Position numbers and translations under genes: made by a program. The notes below the pieces were generated by a model, which saw nothing but the letters and a program-made list of their open reading frames with translations, was not told where the DNA came from and did not search any database. Below, one piece after another: positions 10,891 through 19,861 of a stretch of 64,000 nucleotides of DNA (the first letter of the stretch is position 1; every line of letters starts with the position of its first letter). Source of the stretch: Anniella stebbinsi (lineage: Eukaryota > Chordata > Lepidosauria > Squamata > Anniellidae); contig JARDYH010000002.1 of assembly GCA_029215795.1 (NCBI GenBank), positions 62,783,001 through 62,847,000 on the forward strand, given 5' to 3'.

Positions 10891-13800
10891 TTATCCTTCA
10901 TCCTCTTTCCAAAATTTTAATGATTCTTTTGAAGGCAATTGTCCCTTCCCCGATCTTAAAACGTAATTCAAAAGGGGCGTCCATATTTCCCCAAAATCAC
11001 TCTTCCTGGACATTCCCCTCTTTATTTTTATTTTACACGTCAACATATCATTCAAAGCTAAATCCCAAATTTCTTTATACCACTCTTCTATTGTATAACT
11101 TCGTTGCCCTTTCCAATTTTTAGCAATCAGTATTCTAACAGGTGCCAGGAGGTTGTTTACCAATTCTTTATTTATTACATCCTTATTCCTACTATCCCAT
11201 ATTGCTAGTAGAGCTAGCTTCGGGTTTAATTCCAACCTACTTCCAATTATATCACTTATTTCTTTACAAACCCTAACCCAAAATTTTTGTACTTGTTCAC
11301 AGCTCCACCACATATGAAAATATGTCCCAACCTCCTGACACCCCCTCCAGCAATTCTTGGGCAATTTTTTATCAATCTGGTGAAATCTAACAGGTGTTAA
11401 ATACCATCTCCAAACTGTCTTATAATAATTCTCCTTAATTCTAATCGACAATACCTTTAACATTCTTCCATTCCATATCCTCCCCCAATTATCTTCATTA
11501 ATTTTCCCCCTTATATCTTCTTCCCAAACCTCTTTTATGACCTTAAGTGAGTCCTGAAATTCTTCCTCTATTAATATTTTATATATCTCACTAGTGAGTC
11601 CTTTCTTAGCTCTAGCTTCTTCTTTATCCCACGATTGTTCAATTAAATCTTCAAATCTAGTATTGTTTCTACATTCCTTATTCTTTGTGGTCCAATCCTG
11701 TGTCCATTTTAACAGCTGCAAACACTTGAACCACGCTAGCTTTTGTCCTTTAAATAAATTTTTAATATGCTCACTATCCTTCATCTTTTCCATCCAATTC
11801 CTTAATTTAATAATATCTAATTCTTTCAGACTCCCTTCTATCTCTGATTTTAATACACTTGGGAAGTTACCCACTACTACAACTGGGGCAAGCGGAGACT
11901 CCCCTGGTATCAACTTCCCTCTATACTTCTCCCAGATCATTAATATATTTTCCAACAATGGGTTGTCCAGTACTTTGAATTCTTTCTTTTGCATTTTAGT
12001 AAAAAATATATTTCGTAATTTATACTCCACCTTTACTGTTTGCGATTCTAACCATTCCATGTCTTGTTCCCCTAAAATAGCATGAATAACATATCTTAAC
12101 TGGTTCGCAATATAATAATTCTTAATATTCGGAAGTCCTAGACCTCCTTTCTTTTGAGCCTTATACCATAACCCCTTATTTATCCTAGCTCTTTTATCCC
12201 CATTACAATAAGCATTAATCATATTTTGCCAACTTTTAATCTCAGCCGCTGATATTCTAATAGGTAACATTCTAAACAAAAAATTAATCTTAGGTAATAT
12301 ATTCATTTTAATAACCGCTATTCTACCAAACCAAGAATGTTTTAATTTTCTATATATCTGTAACTTCTCCCCTACCTCTTTTCTTAACCTTACTAAGTTA
12401 AGTTCCTCTAGTCTATTTAATTCTCTATCTATATTAACTCCTAAATATCGTATTATATTTTTATATCCTAATCCTAAATTAGCTTTACATTTCTCCATCT
12501 CTTCCTTGTTATAATTATACAACATCATTTCTGACTTTCCCCAATTAACTTGTAATCCTGTAATTTCCCCAAATTCTCTCAGATGTTTCTGAATCAGATC
12601 CCCGCTTTCAAGGGGATCTTCTAATGTCAGCAACGTATCATCCGCAAACATATTTACTTTAATCTTATCATTACTACCTATCCCCTTTAATCTATCATCT
12701 TCCCTAATTACATTTGCTAAAATTTCTATAACTACTGCAAATAAAATCGGCGAAAGTGGACATCCTTGCCTAGTTCCTCGAGCTAGATTTATTTGTTGCG
12801 TTAACCCATCATTAACCATTATTTCCGCTTTATTATTTTTATACATCTGATTAATCACTCCCATAAATTTATTTCCAAACCCAAACGTTTTTATTATTAT
12901 TTTTAACGCTGGCCATTCCACGCAATCAAAGGCTTTGAAAATATCCAAAGCTACTAATCCTGCTTTTAACTTTCTTCTTTTTATAATATTTATTGTATTT
13001 ATAACCCTCCCAATTAAATTTGGCATTTTCCTACCAACAATAAATCCACATTGATCATTTTTTATATATTTAAAAATAAATGAACCCATTCTTTTAGCCA
13101 TTATTGCTGAAAATATTTTTGCATCCTGATTTATTAAAGATATTGGTCTATAAGATGCTGGATCCGTCATATCCTTGCCTGGCTTCTGTATTAAAATAAC
13201 CATGGACTGATCCCAAGATGGCGGGGTCCTTCCTCCTTCTATTATATTATTATATAATTTTAATAATCTAGGTATTAAAATATCCTTAAATATTTTATAA
13301 AATTCCGGCCCCAGTCCATCAATCCCCGGAGACTTACCTCCTTTTAGTTTTGCAATAATTCCCTCTATTTCTTTCTCAGTAACCAAGGCTTCCATACTCT
13401 CTTTATCTTGATCATCCAGTCTTATTTTCCAATTTCTTTCTACATATTCCTGTATCTTATCATTTGTAACCGCCTCTGATGCATATAGTTCTTTATAAAA
13501 TTCCTGAAAATTTTTTAATTTATCTTTCATTAAGTTACATCTATTCCCTAATTTATCTCTAATTGTCCCTATCATATTCTTAGCCTTCTCTGACCGCGTG
13601 GATCTAGCCAGCATTTTGGAATTTCTGTTATTATATTCAAAAAAATCTCTCTTTAAATACAACAAGTTCTTCTGAACCTGTTCTAATTCTTCTGTCTCCA
13701 ATTCCTTTTTCTTAGCTTGAATTAAGGCATATAACCGCTTATCTTTAGTCTCCCTTAATCTGTCCTCTAGTCTCCTTATCTCTTCTTCAACGTTTTTATT

Positions 13801-14736
13801 ACGTACTTCCTGTTGCTTTTTAAGTGTGGACATTTCCCTAATACACATCCCTCTTATTACTGCTTTCATTGTATCCCATAATAATCCTTGCGCATTAACT
13901 CCTTTTTCATTTATCTGCCATATTTCCTGTACTTCCTTTTTAAATTTCTCTACTATATTTTTATTTTTAAAAATTCTTCCATCCATTCTCCATCTCTTTG
14001 CTTGTTTATAATCCTTCTTCCTCTTCATCTCCATCGACATTAATGCATGGTCAGTGATCTTTATTACTCCTATATCGCAATCTATTAAATTTGATAGCAT
14101 ATTCTTTGATATAAATATATAATCAATCCTTGAATAACTCTTAAATCTAGGTGAGTAAAAGGTATATTTCCTCTCTTCTCCTTTTAATACTCTCCATACA
14201 TCCCTTAATTCTTTCCCCTCCATTAATTTAGCTAATTCCGTCTTCCCCCCACCTCTAGCATCTCTAATAATATTATCCCTATCTTTCCCTTTATGAATTA
14301 CCATATTAAAATCTCCTGCCATCACAATATTTTTGTTCCCTAAATCTCCCCCCATATCAAACACTTCTTTAAAGAATTCCATTTGATTCCCATTTGGAGC
14401 ATAGACATTAATCAACACAAATTCTTCCCCTTCCATCGTACAGTAGATTATAAGGATCCTTCCATTCTTATCTTTCTTTACACTTTGAATGTCAATACCA
14501 CATTTCTTCGAGATTATGGTTGCCACACCTCTCGCTTTGGAAGTACCACATGACTTTTCATACACTCCTATTTCCCTCATTCGCAACTCATTAACCCCCT
14601 CCTTTGTCTGATGAGTTTCCTGCAAGAAGATTATATCAATTTTTTCCCTTTTCAACATTGTTTCAATTCTTCGTCTTTTAACCACCATTCCTAGCCCCTT
14701 AACATTTAACGTTGCCCATCTCAATTTATTTTCCAT
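10891..14736 (-). CDS. ORF2: L1 ORF2 protein: endonuclease and reverse transcriptase
   Basis: The 1,281-residue protein nicks target DNA and primes reverse transcription there. The apurinic/apyrimidinic-type endonuclease (about 1-238) shows Asn11, Glu40 (LQETH), Asp142/Asn144 (AGDFNMV), Asp205 (SRIDYIF) and Asp229-His230 (ITDHA). The RT domain (about 450-790) shows GKSPGIDG, ASYRPISLIN, the first catalytic Asp in FKAFDCVEW (about 600), GTRQGCPLSPILF (about 655) and FADDT (697-701). The C-terminal knuckle at about 1127-1144 is CX3CX7HX4C, the exact L1 spacing. No stop or frameshift is present and the length is the usual L1 size. It follows ORF1 by 274 bp. Every key residue I looked for is present, so the protein is plausibly active. 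Confidence 0.97.
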   Translation of the reverse strand: MENKLRWATLNVKGLGMVVKRRRIETMLKREKIDIIFLQETHQTKEGVNELRMREIGVYEKSCGTSKARGVATIISKKCGIDIQSVKKDKNGRILIIYCTMEGEEFVLINVYAPNGNQMEFFKEVFDMGGDLGNKNIVMAGDFNMVIHKGKDRDNIIRDARGGGKTELAKLMEGKELRDVWRVLKGEERKYTFYSPRFKSYSRIDYIFISKNMLSNLIDCDIGVIKITDHALMSMEMKRKKDYKQAKRWRMDGRIFKNKNIVEKFKKEVQEIWQINEKGVNAQGLLWDTMKAVIRGMCIREMSTLKKQQEVRNKNVEEEIRRLEDRLRETKDKRLYALIQAKKKELETEELEQVQKNLLYLKRDFFEYNNRNSKMLARSTRSEKAKNMIGTIRDKLGNRCNLMKDKLKNFQEFYKELYASEAVTNDKIQEYVERNWKIRLDDQDKESMEALVTEKEIEGIIAKLKGGKSPGIDGLGPEFYKIFKDILIPRLLKLYNNIIEGGRTPPSWDQSMVILIQKPGKDMTDPASYRPISLINQDAKIFSAIMAKRMGSFIFKYIKNDQCGFIVGRKMPNLIGRVINTINIIKRRKLKAGLVALDIFKAFDCVEWPALKIIIKTFGFGNKFMGVINQMYKNNKAEIMVNDGLTQQINLARGTRQGCPLSPILFAVVIEILANVIREDDRLKGIGSNDKIKVNMFADDTLLTLEDPLESGDLIQKHLREFGEITGLQVNWGKSEMMLYNYNKEEMEKCKANLGLGYKNIIRYLGVNIDRELNRLEELNLVRLRKEVGEKLQIYRKLKHSWFGRIAVIKMNILPKINFLFRMLPIRISAAEIKSWQNMINAYCNGDKRARINKGLWYKAQKKGGLGLPNIKNYYIANQLRYVIHAILGEQDMEWLESQTVKVEYKLRNIFFTKMQKKEFKVLDNPLLENILMIWEKYRGKLIPGESPLAPVVVVGNFPSVLKSEIEGSLKELDIIKLRNWMEKMKDSEHIKNLFKGQKLAWFKCLQLLKWTQDWTTKNKECRNNTRFEDLIEQSWDKEEARAKKGLTSEIYKILIEEEFQDSLKVIKEVWEEDIRGKINEDNWGRIWNGRMLKVLSIRIKENYYKTVWRWYLTPVRFHQIDKKLPKNCWRGCQEVGTYFHMWWSCEQVQKFWVRVCKEISDIIGSRLELNPKLALLAIWDSRNKDVINKELVNNLLAPVRILIAKNWKGQRSYTIEEWYKEIWDLALNDMLTCKIKIKRGMSRKSDFGEIWTPLLNYVLRSGKGQLPSKESLKFWKEDEG

Positions 14737-15010
14737 CTCTTAATTTCAACCATATGTATCCATTGATCTCGGTCGGTGAACCCCATACCCCCCTTCCCCT
14801 CCCTCCCCCCACACAGACCCTCAGTATCCCCCCCCCACCCCCCCTCCCTTCCCTCCCCCTACACTTACCCTCCTTTTACCCCCCTGCTCACCAGACCTCT
14901 GGGCACTGGTCCCAATTATTTTAGAACTCTTCAGGGGGGGGGGAACCGGCCCAACCCTCAGAGCAAAGTCCGAACCTCCACTCCTTTACCCTTTCCCCAC
15001 TGATCCCATT
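14737..15010 (-). other. L1 inter-ORF spacer
   Basis: Spacer of 274 bp between the ORF1 stop and the ORF2 start, G-rich on the L1 sense strand with several G runs (for example near 14815-14870 and 14934-14943). It is longer than the short spacers of mammalian L1s. How ORF2 translation starts is not evident from the sequence. Confidence 0.8.
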
Positions 15011-16003
15011 TCATTGACTAGCCCCTCCAACCGCTCCTTCTTCTTGGACTACTTCTCCCGGGTCATTGGGGTCGATTATGCCCAACTTCTCCAACAGCTG
15101 AATTCCTTGCTCACACGATGTTATTCTTTCTTGCTTCCCACACCAAGCAAATCTCAGAAATACTGGATATCCCCAATTGTACGTTATCGATTTCTTCCTC
15201 AATGCTGCTGTACATATCTTGACACTCTTCCTCCACTGGATGGTCTGCGGGGAAAGATCCTGAAAAATCTCAATTGCTGTTGCTTGAATCATTGGTTGAG
15301 GTTGTTTCCTGATTGCTTGCATCAATTTTTCTTTTTTATAATAATTTGCAAATTTAACAATTATGTCTCTTGGAAGCACTCCTCTGCCTTTGAAACCAAC
15401 TCGATGCACCCGTTCAAGATCATCTTCCTCCCAGGCCCCCTCCGGAAATTGTGTTTTTAACCACGACAGAATTGTATCTCTTAAATCTTTTAAATTCTCT
15501 CTTTCTTGTTCCGGATATTTTCTTATGCGCAGATTTGCTCGTCTGTCCCGATCCTCCATAGCGATAATGCGTTGTTCATGTTGAGAAAGTTGGTCCTCAT
15601 GCTTCTTGCAAGTTTCAGCCAGAGCTCTTGTGTCTGTCTGCAGCACTCCAACATCCTTCACCACTTGTGTTAAGCCCTCCATAAGTTCCTCTTGCGTGTC
15701 TTTAATGCGCTTGGCCAAGCGCTCTTCAAGCCCAACAAGCATTTTATTTATATCCACCTTTAACTCGTCCATTGGGTCTGGCTGCCCTCCTCTGGTAGTC
15801 TTTGGAATTACAACTGGGTCTGCAGTTGGAATTTTTACTGGCGACTTCTTTGCTGTCTTCTTATCTGGAATGTCTGGCATGTTTTGCTCCTCCAGACGCG
15901 TCAATCTCTGCCAGGTACGATCCGAACCGCGCTCTTTTGAGGATCTTACCCAGGCTGGGGTGGGAGCAGAAGATTTCTTCTGTCGTCCCTCCTTCTTTCT
16001 CAT
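15011..16003 (-). CDS. ORF1: L1 ORF1 protein: RNA-binding nucleic-acid chaperone
   Basis: The 330-residue protein coats L1 RNA as a trimer. A basic N-terminus (1-70) is followed by a heptad-like coiled coil (about 76-152). The RRM starts at RRANLRIRKYPE (154-165), and the C-terminal domain includes RDIIVKFANYYKKEKL (212-227), the IEIFQDLS segment (244-251) and ITYNWGYPVFL (273-283). Each matches the position and form of vertebrate L1 ORF1 motifs. The ATG at 16003 follows a 223-bp 5' region, and the frame is intact through a normal length. Together with the intact ORF2 this makes the whole element coding-competent as far as sequence can show. Confidence 0.95.
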   Translation of the reverse strand: MRKKEGRQKKSSAPTPAWVRSSKERGSDRTWQRLTRLEEQNMPDIPDKKTAKKSPVKIPTADPVVIPKTTRGGQPDPMDELKVDINKMLVGLEERLAKRIKDTQEELMEGLTQVVKDVGVLQTDTRALAETCKKHEDQLSQHEQRIIAMEDRDRRANLRIRKYPEQERENLKDLRDTILSWLKTQFPEGAWEEDDLERVHRVGFKGRGVLPRDIIVKFANYYKKEKLMQAIRKQPQPMIQATAIEIFQDLSPQTIQWRKSVKICTAALRKKSITYNWGYPVFLRFAWCGKQERITSCEQGIQLLEKLGIIDPNDPGEVVQEEGAVGGASQ

Positions 16004-16226
16004 GAATTATCCCCCACCCTGTCTGCTTGTTCCTCTTGTTTACGTCAGACTGGATTACAAGTTCACTGGGGATTGACTTTAATCATCTTCTCAATAATCA
16101 GTTTTATTTCCAACAGTCTCTCCCCCAGTAACCTACTCAGCCAGTCTGCCTTAAATCCTCATTTATAAGTCCATAAATCGCCTCAAATATGGCCGCTTCA
16201 CTTTCGTTTCTCCTTCAAGAGCTGAC
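16004..16226 (-). promoter_or_regulatory. L1 5' untranslated region / internal promoter
   Basis: About 223 bp from the L1 5' end to the ORF1 ATG. Full-length L1s carry an internal promoter here. I cannot point to specific binding sites, although the GCGGCCATATTT near the 5' end (16186-16199, minus strand) resembles a YY1-type GCCATNTT core, which in human L1 sets the start site. This is inference from a short match. Confidence 0.6.
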
Positions 16227-16240
16227 GCCACTTGGCTCTC
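16227..16240. repeat. L1 target-site duplication, 5' copy
   Basis: Perfect 14-bp match to 10733-10746. It encodes part of the recombinase frame, so both halves of that gene retain these codons. Confidence 0.95.
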
Positions 16241-16680
16241 AATCCCAATAAAATCTCCGGGGATATTGGAGTCCTGGCATCCGGTCTCGAGGGCGACTCC
16301 CTCGCCCAACCCCTTAAGGCTCGCCTGATTCTAAAATTATCTGTGTTATCCAGCATCCCCTTGCTTCTGGAACAAAATCCCAGGGCCGCCAGCTTACCAG
16401 TAATGGTGCGTACCGCCATGCCCTTTTCCTTAGCAGCAACACAGAATTGCAACAGGTGATCCACCGGAATGGGCCACTCCTGATTCAATGCATAGGTCCT
16501 TCTAAACAGCTGAAACTCCCTACTTGCCTTTCTATACGTTGATCGAGTACTTGGGGCGACAGACAGCCACACTGCTCTTTCTATTTCGTCCTGCCAATCT
16601 CCCATAAGGCAACCAGCACTTCCTCCGGCTTCTCCCTTGCCCACGGTGCCAGATCCCGAAATCTCTTTACCTGCTGGCAA
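16227..16680 (-). pseudogene. Tyrosine recombinase, N-terminal DNA-binding part (separated by L1)
   Basis: The frame from 16680 reads into the L1 at 16226, so only 16227-16680 belongs to the recombinase. It contains a helical segment typical of the N-terminal core-binding (SAM-like) domain of tyrosine recombinases: RAVWLSVAPSTRSTYRKASR, then PVDHLLQFCVAAKEKGM and ITGKLAALGF. The catalytic half is at 10197-10732. The ATG at 16680 overlaps the end of the RT/RNase H frame by 100 bp in another phase, a compact arrangement normal for these elements. Upstream alternative starts cannot be excluded. Confidence 0.8.
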
Positions 16681-16792
16681 GATAAAGCATCAGCAATGGA
16701 GTTATCCAAGCCAGGAATATGGCGAGCTCGAAACAGAATATTATTCCGAAGGCAATGTAGCGTAAAGGCCCTGACCAATACCATGACTCTAT
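16581..16792 (-). pseudogene. RNase H, C-terminal fragment of the Ngaro-type polyprotein
   Basis: The frame carries MVLVRAFTLHC, then RARHIPGLDNSIADALS, the C-terminal RNase H block (HIPG-xxN-xxADALS) whose Asp closes the active site. The domain is cut by the TIR element at 16793-17459. The remaining N-terminal part is at 17460-17664. The frame continues past the RNase H block for some 40 residues and overlaps the start of the recombinase ORF. Confidence 0.8.
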
Positions 16793-17239
16793 GGTCCCCT
16801 CCACAAGGATTCGCTTTTGCGCCTGGTTAAGTGATTATGCGCTTCATCGCTGAAGCGCATTTACGCCTAATACCTCTGCACGAGAGGCAGGCAGGGAGAG
16901 GGGAGGTAGGGAGGGCGGGCGGGCGCCTGTCTCTTTAAGGCAGGTCCCTGTGAGTTGTTATGCTGGAGAGCGAAGGAACTGACAGGGCGATTGAATGAAA
17001 CGGAGCAAGGGGGGGAACAGGGCAAGAAAAAGGGAAAAGGGAGCTGGAAGACGGAGCCCGGTAGGAGCAGAGCCAGGAGCAGAGCGGGGGAGCCAGCAGC
17101 AGCAGCAGCACTCGGGAGGCAGGGCGCACGGGGGGGGGGGGGGGGAACAGGGCAAGAAAAAGGGAAAAGGGAGCTGGAAGACGGAGCGAAAGGTCAGCGG
17201 GAGCCCAGTAGGAGCGGAGCCAGGAGCCGAGCGGGGAAG

Positions 17240-17272
<33 letters not shown>

Positions 17273-17462
17273 CTACTCAGGAGGCAGGGCGCCGGCTTCA
17301 CATCCCGCCGCAAAATAAAACTCGCTATTTAACGCGCATTCGATAATGCGCACAATCGGAGGAATAGCGCCTCTACGCCCAATTTGCGCTCCCTCCTTGT
17401 AGAGGTAAATTTTTTTAAGTGCCTTGAAAGAGCTTTAAACTTCTCTTGTAGAGGCAGCCTAT
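16790..17462 (-). mobile_element. Non-autonomous TIR DNA transposon, copy 2 (PIF/Harbinger-like?)
   Basis: The element itself is 16793-17459 (667 bp). It starts GGTCCCCTCCACAAGG, ends CTTGTAGAGGCAGCC, and is flanked by TAT at 16790-16792 and 17460-17462. Removing it and one TAT restores the RNase H frame, which independently fixes the boundaries. Both ends match copy 1 at 2686-3040 in reverse orientation. The interior differs: it is GC-rich, contains a tandem duplication of about 130 bp and (AGC)n, and no transposase. The long Gln/Arg/Gly open frames inside are low-complexity artefacts. Confidence 0.85.
17011..17288. repeat. Tandem duplication with expanded (AGC)n inside the TIR element
   Basis: Two units start GGGGGAACAGGGCAAGAAAA at 17011 and 17141 (offset 130 bp). 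Each runs through GGGAGCTGGAAGACGGAGC to an (AGC)n block and GGAGGCAGGGCGC. The AGC tract is about 4 units in the first copy and about 10 in the second (17241-17271). A G-run lies at the junction (17131-17145). Confidence 0.85.
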
Positions 17463-17664
17463 TATTCCTAGAAGCCAAGGTATTAATGACCTGAACCGTG
17501 GCCTGGTTGTCGCACCAAAAATGCACAACACAATCCCGCAACTCCAAGGCCCACACGTGGGCCGCCACGTATATAGGAAAAAAATCCAAAAACGTTAAAT
17601 CCTTGCATATGGGGGACTCCTGCCACTCCCCAGGCCAGGTCTCGGCGCACCAACAGTCGCCCTA
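17460..17664 (-). pseudogene. RNase H, N-terminal fragment, preceded by an in-frame stop
   Basis: The segment encodes FFPIYVAAHVWALEL and VVHFWCDNQATVQVIN, the second and third RNase H blocks (Asp in CDNQA). The block before it (IHSDASGAFGFG, first catalytic Asp) lies upstream of a TAG at 17662-17664 that interrupts the frame after GFGVI, while the same phase continues downstream. The position usually occupied by Glu (L-E-L-F-P-I) reads L-D-F-F-P-I, a possible active-site change. At 17460 the frame runs into the TIR element. Confidence 0.8.
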
Positions 17665-18315
17665 GATCACCCCAAAACCGAACGCCCCAGAGGCGTCAGA
17701 ATGTATTTGCATGTCAGCTTCCAACAATAATTCCCTCTTCCAGAATGACACTCCATTGAAGCCCTCCAAAAAGGAGAGCCACACTGTTAAATCATTCCGC
17801 ATTTCCCATGTAACTCTGACATGATAGTGTGGGCTGGCCAGACCTTTCATGGCATTACAGAGCCTCCACAGGAAGGCTCGACCCGGGGCCACCACTCTAC
17901 ATGCAAAATTCAAATGCCCCACTAGTTCTTGTAACTGTCTAAATTTGACTTTCCTCTGAGAGCACAGAGTAGCTAGCCGGGTCCTCAACGCCCTGACTTT
18001 CTCTGCCGGCAGCCTGCAGCACTGCCGCACGGAATCCACCTTGACACCCAAATACATCAAAACGCTAGCTGGGCCCTCTGTCTTCTCCTGCGCTAACGAA
18101 ACCCCCAATTCAGCTGCTAAAGCCGCAAATTCCGTCATTAAATAAGCACATTGGCCCGAATCTTTTGCCCCACAGAAGAAAAAATCATCCAAATAGTGAG
18201 AGCAATCTGGAATGCCAGTGCGCTCTCTTATGGCCCATTCCAAAAAGGAACTAAAACGCTCAAACATAGAACAAGAAATTGAACACCCCATGGGCAGGGC
18301 CCTATCTACATAGTA
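17662..18315 (-). pseudogene. Reverse transcriptase, catalytic C-terminal half, and start of RNase H
   Basis: After an in-frame stop at 18316 the frame continues with YYVDRALPMGCSISCSMFE (RT block leading to the palm) and HYLDDFF, the YxDD active site (YLDD at residues 33-36 of the ORF beginning at 18291). A thumb/connection-like stretch follows (VKFRQLQELVGHLNFAC), then the first RNase H motif IHSDASGAFGFG. It ends at the TAG at 17662. The YLDD box and the other polymerase residues are intact, so damage is limited to point nonsense changes. Confidence 0.85.
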
Positions 18316-18948
18316 TTACCCCTTAAAACTAAACCCCAAGAGGTCAAAGTCCTCTGGATGAATGGGCAATATGCGGAAGGCAGATTTAATATCACATTTG
18401 CCCATTAGCGCCCCTTGCCCATGTCTCCTAACCACAGCAATTGCTGAGACAAACGATGCATAATGCACAGAACACAAATGTTCTGGAATAGCATCATTGA
18501 CTGAGTGCCCCTTCGGAGCTGACAAATTATATATTAGGCGATACTCCCCAGGCGCCTTTTTGGGAACAATGCCCAAAGGAGAAACACGTAAGTTGGGAAT
18601 TGGAGGAGAACTAAATGGCCCTAGTACCTTACCAGCTGCTACTTCCTTATTAATCTTCTCCTGCACCAACTGTTCCATGACCCGAACTGACTTTTGTTTT
18701 TTTGAAAATGCTGCAACCCTGGGGCCCTTAAAAGGAATATGAAAACCGTCCTTAAACCCAGCCGCCAGGTAACACGCATCCGGTCCCGGATAGCGTGCCA
18801 GGAGCTGTTGCAATGGCTCAAGTTTGACTGGACTGGGCCCCTTTGGGAGGAGGATGTTGACCGCCAGGTTTTCTGCCTCCTTGAAAATCCGGAATGATTC
18901 CCTTGCCCCCTCTCGCCTTCGGACAGCTGGCTCCCGGGTGCGGACCAT
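18316..18948 (-). pseudogene. Reverse transcriptase, N-terminal half of the Ngaro-type element
   Basis: This 210-residue frame contains LGIVPKKAPGEYRLIYNLS (fingers) and GKCDIKSAFRILPIHPEDF with the first catalytic Asp at 186. It stops at TAA (18316-18318) immediately after LLGFSFKG, and the same frame resumes with the next RT block, so this is a single nonsense change rather than a frameshift. The start overlaps the gag-like ORF by 131 bp in another phase, so the natural start or a frameshift signal could lie elsewhere in the overlap. Confidence 0.85.
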
Positions 18949-19732
18949 GGCAGACCGGACATTCGTGTCGGAAACGGCACGCTGCGTGGGTGCAGGGCCC
19001 GCGTGAACTATATTCCCAGCAAAGCAAGTGGAGTTGAACCCCTTGCCCCGCTAACAAGCGGGAAGATGCCGCCGGCTGATATTTTGCCAAAATATGGCCG
19101 CTGTCCACCCTGTCACCCACGCCTGGCCTGGCCGGGGTCATGAATTGGAGCCATAAATCGTTGTCCTTCATGTCCCATCGAAGGGCATGGTCAAACGCGG
19201 CCCGCATACGAAATGACTCATCATATGCAAGCCACGCCCCCTCATACTCTGTATATGCTCTATAAAGCATATCCAAGTATTTAGTCAGAATTCCCCCTTT
19301 TCCCGGGAATTTTTGCTGAATTACTCCCATATAAATTAGGTAACCAGGCAGCCAATTCGCCCAAGTCCTAGCAACCTTCTTGCGACGCAGCCGCTCCAAC
19401 TCCTTGTCACTCGATTTGTCCTTGTCTTTCGTCTCTGTCTCCCTGAAGAGCAGAGAGAAGACATCCACAAATTCCCCTTTCCATATCTTTTCCCGCGTCG
19501 CAGGCAACAGATGGTACCCCAACGGGGCAGCCGTGCTGCCTGTAGGGATAGCTGATGCCTCGACCCCAGCATAAGGATCCCTAACGTTACTCCCAGCCCC
19601 CACTGACAGATTAGGAGCTCCCGCTGGACCCTGCCACACTGCCAGACAAGCCATCGCAGTAGGCGATGGCTCTTGTTGCGTTTGTAAGGCCACCGTGTTG
19701 CTTACCTGCGAGTCCAAGACCCTGTCACCCAC
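18818..19732 (-). pseudogene. Gag-like ORF, C-terminal part with Cys/His fingers
   Basis: The 304-residue frame contains a helical capsid-like region (about 85-215; EFVDVFSLLFRE, WANWLPGYLIYMGVI, YLDMLYRAYTEYEGAWLAYD). Near residue 236 a finger module begins CWEYSSRGPC, spaced CX8CX4CX3H and then CX2CX3HX4C (ECPVCHGPHPGASC). Similar fingers follow the capsid-like part in DIRS/Ngaro gag proteins and are thought to bind RNA. The frame is probably the continuation of the ORF at 19862-20683: a third phase bridges the gap, implying at least one indel. It overlaps the RT frame at its end. Confidence 0.7.
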
Positions 19733-19861
19733 CGTCTCTTATGTGCTGTCCATCGCTATGCGCCGCTCCGACACCTGGCTGGTAGCAGCTTGAGACGCTC
19801 CCATCACTGCAACCGCGGGGCTCCCATCTGGCCGCAGGGTCTGGGACGTGTGCGTGTAGGG

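Larger units (their letters stand above)
10747..16226 (-). mobile_element. L1: Full-length L1 LINE with both ORFs open
   Basis: The 5,480-bp minus-strand element has a 223-bp 5' region, ORF1, a 274-bp spacer, ORF2, about 144 bp of 3' sequence and a 15-nt poly(A). It lies between perfect 14-bp target duplications. The inferred nick on the plus strand is TCTC/AA at 16240/16241, a relaxed form of the L1 endonuclease site TTTT/AA. Full length, a clean duplication and two uninterrupted ORFs point to a young insertion. It disrupted the tyrosine recombinase gene of the Ngaro-type element, so it is younger than that element. Confidence 0.95.

Noticed and set aside
16955..17332. Gln/Gly/Arg-rich proteins in the GC-rich TIR-element interior
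   Set aside because: The frames come from (AGC)n, G-runs and a tandem duplication. Both strands and several frames are open at once.
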